Shown here piece by piece: positions 1-6,160 of a DNA stretch of 7,986 bases (positions within the stretch are counted from its first letter, which is position 1; every line of letters begins with the position of its first letter). This DNA is from Actinomycetes bacterium (GTDB lineage Bacteria; Actinomycetota; Actinomycetes; Streptosporangiales; Streptosporangiaceae): the NCBI GenBank assembly GCA_023425615.1, contig JAFACJ010000120.1:1-7986 (forward strand). The letters run 5' to 3'. The notes beneath the pieces were generated by a model. That model saw only the letters and a list, made by a program, of their open reading frames with translations, did no database searches and was not told the origin of the DNA. Made by a program: the position numbers and the translations under genes.

Positions 1-87
1 CGGCCCCCACCGCTCGGGGGGCGGGCCCGCGCCGGCCGGCGGGGGCCCTGCGGGCTCAGGACAGCGGTCCGGGACCGACGGCCGCGG
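1..87. terminator. GC-rich inverted-repeat region downstream of the stress protein gene
   Basis: This gene-free stretch follows the stop of the universal stress protein gene. It holds GGCCCCC (2-8) facing GGGGGCC (41-47), the nested palindromes GCGGGCCCGC and GCCGGCCGGC between them, and a compact palindrome CGGTCC-G-GGACCG (65-77). Together these could fold into strong hairpins on the transcript of the minus-strand gene. There is no U-tract, which is common for actinobacterial terminators. A terminator is an inference from position and folding potential; the extreme GC content makes chance palindromes likely. Confidence 0.3.
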
Positions 88-915
88 TCATGAGTCCTGT
101 TCGGGGACGATCGCGACGGGGCACCGGGCGTGGTGGATGACGGCGTGGTTCACCCTGCCGAGGGCCATGCCGATGCCGCTCCGGCGCCGTCGTGCGCCGA
201 CCACCACGAGAGCCGCGTGCTCGGAGGCCTCGATCAGGGCGCGCGCGGCGCCCGCGGGCGAGGCCTCGTGCGTCACCTTGAGGTCGGGGTACTCCGGGGT
301 CCAGCCCGCCAGCGCCTCCGCCAGTTCCGTCAGTTCGCCGACGCGCTGGCCGGGTGCGCCGAACCCGTCGACGCCGTGCAGCGCCACCAGCGGGACACCG
401 CGGCGGTCGGCCTCGGCGAAGGCCCAGCCGGTGGCCGCCCGCGCCGCGTGCACCTCATCGACGCCCAGCACGATCCGCCGGTCGTCGGACGGCCGGTGGC
501 CCACCGGGATGATCACGACGGGACACCGGGCGTGCGCCGCCGTGTGGAGGCTCACCGAGCCGAGCAGCAACCTGTCGAACCCGCCGATGCCGCGGGCGCC
601 CACGACCACCATCCCCGCCTCCTCGCCCGCCTCCACCAGGGCGTGTCCCGGGTCGGTGGGCGCGAGCCGCAGGGTCACCGTCAGCCCCGGGTGCCGCCGC
701 AGGATCCGGTCGCGGCCGGACTCCAGCAGATGCGTCCGCTCGGCCTCCAGCCGCGCGTACCCGTCGTCGGTGAGGGCTCCCCCGCGGACCAGCATCCTGC
801 TGGCGTGCACGAGCTCAAGGGGCGCCCCGAGGAGACGTGCCTCGTCCGCTGCCCAGTCGAGGGCGAGCAGAGAAGCCGACGAACCATCAACACCTGCAAC
901 AATCGGATGAGTCAT
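88..915 (-). CDS. Universal stress protein, tandem UspA domains
   Basis: A 275-residue soluble protein made of two UspA-type domains, about residues 1-138 and 145-272, the usual size for an actinobacterial double-domain Usp. Each begins with a beta strand ending in GVD (8-10 and 151-153) and ends with a HARCPV(V/A)I(I/V)P strand. Domain 1 carries the full ATP-binding motif G-2x-G-9x-G-S (G106, G109, G119, S120). In domain 2 the second glycine is Arg243 and the terminal Ser/Thr is Arg254, so it probably does not bind ATP in the standard way. Such proteins act in the cytoplasm in stress survival, often under DevR/DosR control; the exact role here is unknown. It is the last gene of a minus-strand run, 60 bp after the flavodoxin gene. 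The ATG at 915 has only a weak Shine-Dalgarno sequence, so the start is less certain than the family call. Confidence 0.93.
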   Translation of the reverse strand: MTHPIVAGVDGSSASLLALDWAADEARLLGAPLELVHASRMLVRGGALTDDGYARLEAERTHLLESGRDRILRRHPGLTVTLRLAPTDPGHALVEAGEEAGMVVVGARGIGGFDRLLLGSVSLHTAAHARCPVVIIPVGHRPSDDRRIVLGVDEVHAARAATGWAFAEADRRGVPLVALHGVDGFGAPGQRVGELTELAEALAGWTPEYPDLKVTHEASPAGAARALIEASEHAALVVVGARRRRSGIGMALGRVNHAVIHHARCPVAIVPEQDS

Positions 916-975
916 ATCCCGAACATTAGGGGAATCAGCGGTCCACCACTTCGTCCCCGTCGGGCCCGTGAGGTC

Positions 976-1506
976 TCAGGTGCTCCGGCGCCGGGCGTCG
1001 ACGGCCTCGGGACCCCGGTCCACGGCGACGTCGGCGGCGATCTCGTCGGCCCAGGCGCGGACCCGCTCCGGGCGGCGGAAGTCGCCGCCCGTCTTCTCCG
1101 CGAGCGCGCCGGCCAGCCAGCCCTTGGCGTCGCGCCGCAGCACACCGCCGAAGGTCGTCTCGCCGCGGGCACCGATCCGGCGTACCGCCTTGGCGACTCC
1201 GGGCGCCTGTTCGAGACCGCCCTCGTCGGCGGAGTGGTCGAGGGGACCGCTGCTGAACACCCACACCGGGCGGCGCCGCAGCTCCTCGGCATGGCGCCGG
1301 ACGAAGCGGCGCGCCTGCTTGTGCCACCTGCCCGCGTACAGGGACCCGCCGACGACGACCACGTCGTAGGGGTCCACGTCATCGACCTCGGCCGCCGGGC
1401 GCACCTCGGCCTCCCAGCCCCGGGCCGTCAACTCGTCGCCGATCCACGCGGCGATCTCGGCGGTGCCCCCGCGCTTCGACCCGTAGGCCACGAGAACTCT
1501 GGTCAT
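976..1506 (-). CDS. Flavodoxin-domain protein (HemG/Flavodoxin_5 type)
   Basis: A 176-residue flavodoxin-fold protein expected to bind FMN. The phosphate loop is YGSKRGGTAEIA (about 8-19), the second FMN loop is VVGGSLYAGRWHK (about 51-63), and a third strand and loop VWVFSSGPLD (81-90) follows. This layout matches the short flavodoxin-like proteins annotated as menaquinone-dependent protoporphyrinogen oxidase (HemG) relatives. In actinomycetes these commonly sit among stress and dormancy genes rather than haem genes, so a protoporphyrinogen oxidase role is not assumed; a redox carrier or quinone-linked reductase is the safer call. The ATG at 1506 has a good Shine-Dalgarno sequence (AGGGAGG, 6 nt spacing). 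It lies between the alcohol dehydrogenase (127 bp upstream) and the Usp gene (60 bp downstream), and a DevR-like palindrome lies upstream. No transmembrane segment or signal peptide is visible. Confidence 0.87.
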   Translation of the reverse strand: MTRVLVAYGSKRGGTAEIAAWIGDELTARGWEAEVRPAAEVDDVDPYDVVVVGGSLYAGRWHKQARRFVRRHAEELRRRPVWVFSSGPLDHSADEGGLEQAPGVAKAVRRIGARGETTFGGVLRRDAKGWLAGALAEKTGGDFRRPERVRAWADEIAADVAVDRGPEAVDARRRST

Positions 1507-1559
1507 GGCTTCCCTCCCTGTGCCGTCCCCAGCCTCGCCGCCCGCGCGGATCCGCCCCA

Positions 1560-1573
1560 GGGGCGAAGGTCCC
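1560..1573 (-). promoter_or_regulatory. Candidate DevR/DosR (OsdR)-type box
   Basis: On the minus strand the sequence reads GGGACCTTCGCCCC. Compared with the DevR/DosR core GGGACTWWAGTCCC it matches 11 of 14 positions, including the GGGAC half and the terminal CCC. It lies 53 bp upstream of the flavodoxin ATG, a suitable place for an activator. The regulated gene set (Usp, flavodoxin, alcohol dehydrogenase) fits a DevR/OsdR regulon. In such GC-rich DNA a 14-mer of this quality can arise by chance, so confidence is modest. Confidence 0.4.
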
Positions 1574-1597
1574 GGCGGACGCCGAGGGAAGGCCCTG

Positions 1598-1611
1598 TCC
1601 CCGGCCGGGGA
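1598..1611. repeat. Perfect 14-bp palindrome, possible terminator
   Basis: TCCCCGGCCGGGGA is a perfect palindrome 22 bp past the stop codon of the alcohol dehydrogenase gene and upstream of the flavodoxin gene. It could act as a short terminator or as a binding site for a dimeric regulator. No U-tract follows and a self-complementary palindrome leaves little room for an RNA loop, so the terminator reading is weak. Confidence 0.3.
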
Positions 1612-1633
1612 GTCCGCGGCACCGGTCCGGGGT

Positions 1634-2629
1634 TCAGAAGATGAGGACGGCGGCTCCGTTGACGCGGTCGGCCGCCAGGTCGCCGAGGGCGCGGTCGGCC
1701 TCGGCGAACGGGTAGGGCTGGGTGGCGACGGTCAGCGGAAGCCGTCCGGCAAGGCGGAGGAACTCCGCGCCGTCGGCACGCGTGTTCGCGGTCACCGACC
1801 GGACCTGGCGTTCCTGGAAGAGATGGCGCTGGTAGTCCAGCGGCGGCACGTCCGTGAGATGGATGCCCGCGATCGCCAGGGTCCCGCCCCGGTCCAGACG
1901 CTCCAGCGCGGCGGGCACCAGCTCCCCCGCGGGCGCGAACACGATCGCCGAGTCCAAGGGCTCCGGCGAGGCGTCGAAGGAATCGCCCGCCCATGCCGCG
2001 CCCAGTTCCAAGGCGAGCCTCCGGGCGGCCGGGGCACGGGTGAACACGTACACCTCCGCCCCCTCCGCCAGCGCGATCTGAGCGGTCAGATGGGCCGACC
2101 CGCCGAAGCCCCAGAGGCCCAGCCGCCCGCCCGGAGGCAGCTCGGACCGCCGCAGCGACCGGTACCCGATGATCCCGGCGCACAGCAGCGGCGCCACCTC
2201 GACATCCGACCGGTTGGCGGGCAGGTCGTAGACATAGGCGTCAGGAGCGACGAGGTACTCGGCATAGCCTCCGTTCGCGTCCCAGCCCGTATAGGTCGAG
2301 CGCTCGCACAGGTTCTCCGCGCCCCTCCGGCAGAACCGGCAGGCACCGCACGTACTCCGCAACCAGGCCACACCGACCCGGTCTCCCGGCACGTGCAAAG
2401 AGCCCGGCCCCGCCTCGACGACCTCCCCGACGACCTCGTGCCCCGGCGTCACCCCCGCCAGATGCACCGGGAGGTCCCCTTCGGTGACGTGCAGGTCGGT
2501 CCGGCACACCCCGCACGCCCGTACCTTCACCAGCAGCTCCCCCGGCCCCGCCGACGGCACCGGCCGCTCCACCGACTCCAACGGCCCGGTGTCCACCGGC
2601 CCCGGCCGTCGCACGCTCCACGCCCTCAT
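1634..2629 (-). CDS. Zinc-dependent alcohol dehydrogenase (MDR family)
   Basis: A 331-residue medium-chain dehydrogenase/reductase, full length for the family. Catalytic zinc ligands are visible as Cys39 (in CGVCRTDLH), His64-Glu65 (PGHE) and Cys150. The structural zinc lobe is complete with Cys94, Cys97, Cys100 and Cys108. The Rossmann nucleotide-binding turn is GFGG (174-177). It should oxidise alcohols or reduce aldehydes with NAD(P); the substrate cannot be read from the sequence. It most resembles the actinobacterial 'zinc-binding alcohol dehydrogenase family' (AdhA-like) proteins often found with Usp genes in hypoxia and stress clusters. A strong Shine-Dalgarno sequence (AGGAGG, 5 nt spacing) supports the ATG at 2629. 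It is the first gene of the minus-strand stress module. A 95-bp gap with an inverted repeat separates it from the siderophore genes, so independent transcription is likely. Confidence 0.93.
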   Translation of the reverse strand: MRAWSVRRPGPVDTGPLESVERPVPSAGPGELLVKVRACGVCRTDLHVTEGDLPVHLAGVTPGHEVVGEVVEAGPGSLHVPGDRVGVAWLRSTCGACRFCRRGAENLCERSTYTGWDANGGYAEYLVAPDAYVYDLPANRSDVEVAPLLCAGIIGYRSLRRSELPPGGRLGLWGFGGSAHLTAQIALAEGAEVYVFTRAPAARRLALELGAAWAGDSFDASPEPLDSAIVFAPAGELVPAALERLDRGGTLAIAGIHLTDVPPLDYQRHLFQERQVRSVTANTRADGAEFLRLAGRLPLTVATQPYPFAEADRALGDLAADRVNGAAVLIF

Positions 2630-2648
2630 CGCAGCCTCCTCCCCTCCG

Positions 2649-2681
2649 GGCTCTTCCCCCCAGGCGCCGCCCCGAAGAGCC
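2649..2681 (-). terminator. Inverted repeat between siderophore operon and dehydrogenase
   Basis: GGCTCTTC (2649-2656) pairs perfectly with GAAGAGCC (2674-2681) around a 17-nt GC-rich loop. It lies about 45 bp beyond the stop of the M20 hydrolase gene and just upstream of the alcohol dehydrogenase Shine-Dalgarno sequence. It can be a terminator for the formyltransferase-hydrolase transcript, or an operator for the dehydrogenase. There is no U-tract. Confidence 0.4.
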
Positions 2682-2724
2682 GAACGCGCACTCCATGGTT
2701 CCCGGTGGCCCTGGGGGCGTGAGG

Positions 2725-3981
2725 TCAGGCGCAGTGGGTCAGGGCGAGGGCGGTGAGGGTCTGGGCGGCGGTCAGGACCTCGGTGAGGGGGACGAACTCA
2801 TCGGGGCCGTGGGCGCGTTCGATGTCGCCGGGGCCGTATTGGAGGGTGGGGATGCCGGCCAGGGCGGTCAGGAGGCGCAGGTCGCTGCCGAAGGGCGCTC
2901 CCCAGGTGGCGGGGGTGCGGCCGGTGATCGTGGTGTGCGCCTCGGAGAGGTCGTGGAGCAGGGCTTCGCCGCTGGGAGGGAGACGGCCGGCGGCGTACTG
3001 GCCGCCCCACCATTGCACCTGGACCGGGTTGGTGGACAGCCAGGGGTCTGCGGCGCATGCGGCGGCGATGGTGTCTTCCAGGGCTCGGCGGGTCTGCTGG
3101 GGGGTTTCGTTCAGGGCGACGCCGATTCTGCCTTCGGCGACGAGTTCACCGGGGACCGAGGAGGACCAGTCGCCGCTTCGTACCATCCCCACTTCGATGG
3201 CATAGGGCAGAGGCCAGCGGCGCATCAGGGTGTCGACTTCGGCGTTGCGGCGGGCTTCCAGGGCGCGCAGGGCGGAGAAGACCGGCCAGAACTTCTCCAC
3301 CGCGCTCACTCCGGTCTCGCGGCGTGCGGCGTGGGCGGCACGGCCGGTGATGCGGAGGCGGAAGGTGAGGGCTCCGGCGTTGGCCGGTACCACGTCCAGG
3401 CCGGTCGGTTCGGCGATGACGCACGCGTCGGCGCGCCAGCCGCGTTCCAGCAGTCCGTAGGTGCCCACTCCCCCGTCCTCCTCGCCCACCACGCAGGCCA
3501 GCAGGACGTCACCGCGTAGTTCCGTTCCGCGTAGTGCGCGCAGCGCGAACAGCTGGGCGACCAGCCCGCCCTTCATGTCGCAGGCGCCGCGCCCGTACAG
3601 GCGTCCGTCGCGGACCGCGGCGCTGAAGGGCGGGTCCTTCCAGGCAAGTGCGTCGCCGGGCGGTACGACGTCCACGTGCCCGTTGAACATCAGGGAGCGG
3701 CCGCCGCCCGTCCCGGGGAGCCGGGCGACCAGGCCCCATGCCCGTTCTCGCGGCGCCTCCATGCCGGGGAAGTCCGGTGAGGCGCGCAGCAGGTCAAGGG
3801 GCAGGGGCCAGTGGTCGACCTCCAGGCCCTGATCGCGCAGCCAGTCGGCCAGGACCCGCTGGATGGTGTGCTCTTCGGGGGACCCGCCCACGCTGGGGAT
3901 GCGCACCAGTTCCGCCAGCAGGCCGGCCATGGCGTCCGCCTGGCCGGCCAGGGCGGCGGCCGGGGCGGGCGGCGCGCTCAC
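2725..3981 (-). CDS. M20 family metallohydrolase (ArgE/DapE-type deacylase)
   Basis: A 418-residue M20 metallo-amidohydrolase with all di-zinc and catalytic residues in place: His102 and Asp104 in GHVDVVP, Asp135 in [10 protein letters not shown], the Glu167-Glu168 pair in GEEDGG, Glu191 in AEPTG and His391 in AHGPDEF. The dimerisation lid (about 200-305) contains the typical GRAAHAAR segment with His217. The family cleaves amide bonds of N-acyl amino acids, small peptides or formylamino compounds; the substrate here is unknown. The GTG at 3981 is chosen because it overlaps the formyltransferase stop as GTGA, implying translational coupling; its own Shine-Dalgarno sequence is weak, and an ATG at residue 18 is the alternative. 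It is not one of the standard coelichelin-type genes, so a role in precursor trimming, deformylation or ferric-siderophore breakdown is only inference. Cytoplasmic: no signal peptide is seen. Confidence 0.9.
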   Translation of the reverse strand: MSAPPAPAAALAGQADAMAGLLAELVRIPSVGGSPEEHTIQRVLADWLRDQGLEVDHWPLPLDLLRASPDFPGMEAPRERAWGLVARLPGTGGGRSLMFNGHVDVVPPGDALAWKDPPFSAAVRDGRLYGRGACDMKGGLVAQLFALRALRGTELRGDVLLACVVGEEDGGVGTYGLLERGWRADACVIAEPTGLDVVPANAGALTFRLRITGRAAHAARRETGVSAVEKFWPVFSALRALEARRNAEVDTLMRRWPLPYAIEVGMVRSGDWSSSVPGELVAEGRIGVALNETPQQTRRALEDTIAAACAADPWLSTNPVQVQWWGGQYAAGRLPPSGEALLHDLSEAHTTITGRTPATWGAPFGSDLRLLTALAGIPTLQYGPGDIERAHGPDEFVPLTEVLTAAQTLTALALTHCA

Positions 3982-4922
3982 GGGTGGCGTGACAGGTAGC
4001 CGCCCATGGTCTTGAACACCTCGCCGGCCGGCAGGTCGGTGCCGTCCTCTGTGCGGACCCGCTCGATGACCAGGCCGCGGCTGCGGCCGCGGCGGGCCTC
4101 GGCTCCGGCGACGATGACGATGCCGTCGCCCTCGCGGATGAACACCCGGCCCGGGGTGCCGCCGTAGACGCCCTGGGAGACCGACGCCTTCAGGACGCGG
4201 ACGCGCTCGCCCTTGTAGTAGGTGAAGGCGTTGGGGTAGGGGTCGGACTGGGCGCGCACCAGCCGTTCGATCTCCTCGGCGGTCCAGGTCCAGTCGATGT
4301 TGCCGTCCTCGACCGAGCGCTTGTGGAAGAAGCTGGCCTGGGAGCGGTCCTGCGGCGTCCAGTCGGTGCGGCCGGAGGCGATGAGGTCGAGGGACTCGGC
4401 GACGATGGGGGCGATGAGGTCGACGGTGCGGTGGAAGAGGTCGGTGGTGGTGTCGTGCGGGCCGACCGGGACGGCGCGCTGCACCACGATGTCCCCGGCG
4501 TCCAGTTCGGCGTCCATCATGTGGGCGGTGACGCCGACCTCCTTCTCGCCGTTGATGAGGGCCCAGATGAGCGGGGAGAAGCCCGCGTACTTGGGCAGCA
4601 GCGAGTCGTGCACGTTGAGGATGCCGTGCCGGGGCAGCGCCAGCATCTCCGGCGGTACCCAGGTGCGCCAGTTGTTGGCGACGACGAGGTCGGGCTCTGC
4701 CTCCTTGAGGGCGAGCAGGAGGTCGTCGTCGGGGCGGTTGCGGAGCAGGACCGGAACCCCGTGCTCCTCGGCCAGGTCGGCGACCGAGTCGCTCCAGATC
4801 TTCTCGTAGGCGTGGTCGCTCTGAGGGTGGGTGACCGCGAGGACCACTTCGTGGTCGGAGTCCAGCAGTGCCTGGAGCGTGCGGTGTCCCCAGGTCTGGT
4901 AGCCGAGCATCACGACCCGCAT
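3978..4922 (-). CDS. N5-hydroxyornithine formyltransferase, CchA-like (Fmt superfamily)
   Basis: A 314-residue formyltransferase. The N-terminal catalytic domain (about 1-200) has ILNVHDSLLP with Asn103 and His105, the KYAGFSP segment, and the DAGD loop ending in Asp144, matching the Asn/His/Asp triad of 10-formyl-tetrahydrofolate-dependent enzymes. A C-terminal Fmt-like domain follows (about 205-310). The start MRVVMLGYQTWGH differs from housekeeping methionyl-tRNA formyltransferase and looks like the siderophore enzymes that formylate N5-hydroxyornithine (CchA of coelichelin). The iron box upstream and the NRPS end nearby support this over fmt. The ATG at 4922 is preferred over an in-frame GTG at 4928 because AAGGAG lies 7 nt before it. 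It overlaps the M20 gene by 4 bp and diverges from the esterase. Product: N5-formyl-N5-hydroxyornithine, expected as an NRPS building block. The monooxygenase that makes hydroxyornithine is not in the window. Confidence 0.9.
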   Translation of the reverse strand: MRVVMLGYQTWGHRTLQALLDSDHEVVLAVTHPQSDHAYEKIWSDSVADLAEEHGVPVLLRNRPDDDLLLALKEAEPDLVVANNWRTWVPPEMLALPRHGILNVHDSLLPKYAGFSPLIWALINGEKEVGVTAHMMDAELDAGDIVVQRAVPVGPHDTTTDLFHRTVDLIAPIVAESLDLIASGRTDWTPQDRSQASFFHKRSVEDGNIDWTWTAEEIERLVRAQSDPYPNAFTYYKGERVRVLKASVSQGVYGGTPGRVFIREGDGIVIVAGAEARRGRSRGLVIERVRTEDGTDLPAGEVFKTMGGYLSRHP

Positions 4923-4929
4923 CAACACT

Positions 4930-4935
4930 CTCCTT
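4930..4935 (-). promoter_or_regulatory. Ribosome binding site that fixes the formyltransferase start
   Basis: AAGGAG on the minus strand ends 7 nt before the ATG at 4922 and only 1 nt before the in-frame GTG at 4928. The spacing makes ATG 4922 the likely start and removes two residues from the longest reading. Confidence 0.75.
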
Positions 4936-4950
4936 GTGGGGGGATGGGAG

Positions 4951-4969
4951 AAAGGCTAGGCTCAATTCT
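4951..4969 (+). promoter_or_regulatory. Degenerate second iron box next to the main one
   Basis: AAAGGCTAGGCTCAATTCT matches 12 of 19 positions of TTAGGTTAGGCTCACCTAA, with one half (AGG-TAGGCTCA) well kept and the outer ends lost. It abuts the strong box with an 18-bp offset. Regulators of the DtxR/IdeR family can bind as two dimers, so this may be a cooperative secondary site on the formyltransferase side. It could also be coincidence from core promoter sequence. Confidence 0.4.
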
Positions 4970-4987
4970 TAGGCGAGCCTAACCTAA
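4969..4987. promoter_or_regulatory. DmdR/IdeR iron box in the divergent promoter
   Basis: TTAGGCGAGCCTAACCTAA reads on the minus strand as TTAGGTTAGGCTCGCCTAA, matching 18 of 19 bases of the actinobacterial iron-box form TTAGGTTAGGCTCACCTAA. It lies in the 123-bp gap between the divergent formyltransferase (ATG 4922) and esterase (ATG 5046) genes, 46 bp and 58 bp from the two starts. The Fe(II)-bound DtxR-family repressor (DmdR1 in Streptomyces, IdeR in mycobacteria) should block both promoters when iron is plentiful. Core -10/-35 elements are not clear enough to place. Confidence 0.92.
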
Positions 4988-5045
4988 GAAAAGCTCCGGC
5001 TCCACCCCGAATCCGGTCAGGTAGAAAAACGGAGTAGGACGACAC

Positions 5046-6122
5046 ATGGAGAAGACCTTCGCCGAATTCGGGATTCCCGGCGAACCCGGAACCGACGAGT
5101 TCTGGGAGTCCGTGGCGGCACCCGTGTCGGTGCCCGCCGACGGTGGCTGGAAGACCCTGTTCGTGTGGCGCGGATCCGCGGCCGCCATCGGTTTCGAGAG
5201 CTGGTCGCAGCCGGTGCCCCTGAGCCGGTGGGGCGACACCGACTGCTGGTACGCCGAGGTGGCCATGCCCGCGCGGCTGCGGGTGACCTACCAGTTCCTC
5301 GCCGACGACGCCGCCTACGCCGACCCGTTCAACCCGTTCGGCGCGGGAGGCGACCGCTCCATCGCCGCGACCCCGGACGCCCCCGCCCAGCCGCACTGGC
5401 CCGCCGTCGGAGCCTCCGACGTCCTGCCCCTCCCGCGCACCCGCCTGCGCTGGACCAGCCGGCGGCTCGGCGGACGGCGCACCGTGCGGATCCACCCGGC
5501 GGGCGGCGGAGGCCCCGTGGTCCTGCTGCTCGACGGCGACGACTGGCTGTACCTGCACCCGGCCATGACCGCGTTCGACTCCGCCGTCGCCGAGGGCGAG
5601 ATGCCCCCGGTCACGCTCGTCTTCCTGCCCGCGCAGGACCGGGAGGCCGAGTTCGGGTGCAGGCCCGGACTGTGGGAGGCGATCAGGGACGAACTGCTGC
5701 CGCTGGGCGCCGAGAGCGACGCGCCCGCCGACCTGGACCGGCTGGTGGTGGCCGGGCAGAGCCTCGGCGGGCTGAGCGCGATGTACGCGGCGCTGGAGTT
5801 CCCCGATCTGGTGTCCGGCGTCGCCTGCCAGTCCGGCTCGTTCTGGTGGACGCCAGACGCCATCGGCGCGGCCGACCCCCTGGGCGGCACGGTCGGCGGT
5901 TCCATCGCCGCGCGCCTGCGGGAGCGCCGCGACCTGTCAGGGCTGCGGGCCGCCTTCGACGTGGGCGAGCACGAGACGCGGATGCTGCCGCACTGCGCGC
6001 TGGTCGAGACCCTGGCCGAGCGGGCGGGCGCGACCGTGCGGGTCTCGCGGTCGGCCTCGGGCCACGACCGGGCGGGCTGGCGGCACGCTCTGCTCAGGGA
6101 CGTCGCCTGGGTGCTCGCCTAG
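5046..6122 (+). CDS. Siderophore esterase, Fes/IroE/CchJ-like alpha/beta hydrolase
   Basis: A 358-residue protein of the enterochelin-esterase family. The N-terminal part (about 1-125) resembles the Fes N-terminal beta-sandwich domain, ending near the YADPFNPFG segment (91-99). The alpha/beta-hydrolase domain (about 140-358) has a LLLDGDDWL strand and turn, the nucleophile elbow GQSLGG (237-242, Ser239) followed by CQSGSFWW (261-268), and the C-terminal GHDRAGW with His340. The family opens ester bonds of tri-ester siderophores. In coelichelin-type pathways, whose product has no ester, the homologue CchJ is thought to release the peptide from an NRPS lacking a thioesterase; the truncated NRPS here also lacks one. 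No signal peptide, so cytoplasmic. GGAG at 5031-5034 precedes the ATG by 11 nt. It is the only plus-strand gene, under the iron box, and converges with the ABC gene. Confidence 0.93.
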   Translation: MEKTFAEFGIPGEPGTDEFWESVAAPVSVPADGGWKTLFVWRGSAAAIGFESWSQPVPLSRWGDTDCWYAEVAMPARLRVTYQFLADDAAYADPFNPFGAGGDRSIAATPDAPAQPHWPAVGASDVLPLPRTRLRWTSRRLGGRRTVRIHPAGGGGPVVLLLDGDDWLYLHPAMTAFDSAVAEGEMPPVTLVFLPAQDREAEFGCRPGLWEAIRDELLPLGAESDAPADLDRLVVAGQSLGGLSAMYAALEFPDLVSGVACQSGSFWWTPDAIGAADPLGGTVGGSIAARLRERRDLSGLRAAFDVGEHETRMLPHCALVETLAERAGATVRVSRSASGHDRAGWRHALLRDVAWVLA

Positions 6123-6155
6123 CCGGTCCGCCCGGCGCGGCCCGGGTCACCGGCT
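6121..6155. terminator. Bidirectional hairpin terminator between convergent genes
   Basis: AGCCGGT (6121-6127) pairs with ACCGGCT (6149-6155), and inside it CCCGG (6131-6135) pairs with CCGGG (6142-6146) around a CGCGGC loop. The hairpin fills almost the whole 38-bp space between the esterase stop (TAG, 6120-6122) and the ABC gene stop (6161). It works in both directions by symmetry. No U-tract is present on either side. Confidence 0.7.
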
Positions 6156-6160
6156 CAGGG

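Noticed and set aside
934..957. Possible DevR half-site (GGGGAC on the minus strand) upstream of the Usp gene
   Set aside because: Only the GGGAC half matches; the second half of the palindrome is missing, so it is not distinguishable from chance.
976..1506. True HemG protoporphyrinogen oxidase for haem synthesis
   Set aside because: The fold fits, but no haem gene is nearby and such short flavodoxin-domain proteins are widespread in actinomycete stress clusters; the reaction cannot be claimed.
130..1644. A 504-codon plus-strand open frame antisense to the stress protein and flavodoxin genes
   Set aside because: No domain can be seen and its composition is that of a shadow frame; both minus-strand genes beneath it have well-kept family motifs.
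3978..4922. Housekeeping methionyl-tRNA formyltransferase (fmt)
   Set aside because: It shares the superfamily triad, but the N-terminal sequence is unlike fmt, there is no def gene nearby, and it sits under an iron box beside an NRPS. A siderophore role is much better supported.
2725..4965. A single 746-residue M20 protein with a long N-terminal extension, starting at 4965
   Set aside because: The extension is an Arg/Pro/His-rich shadow of the formyltransferase in another frame. The family homology begins just after the GTG at 3981.
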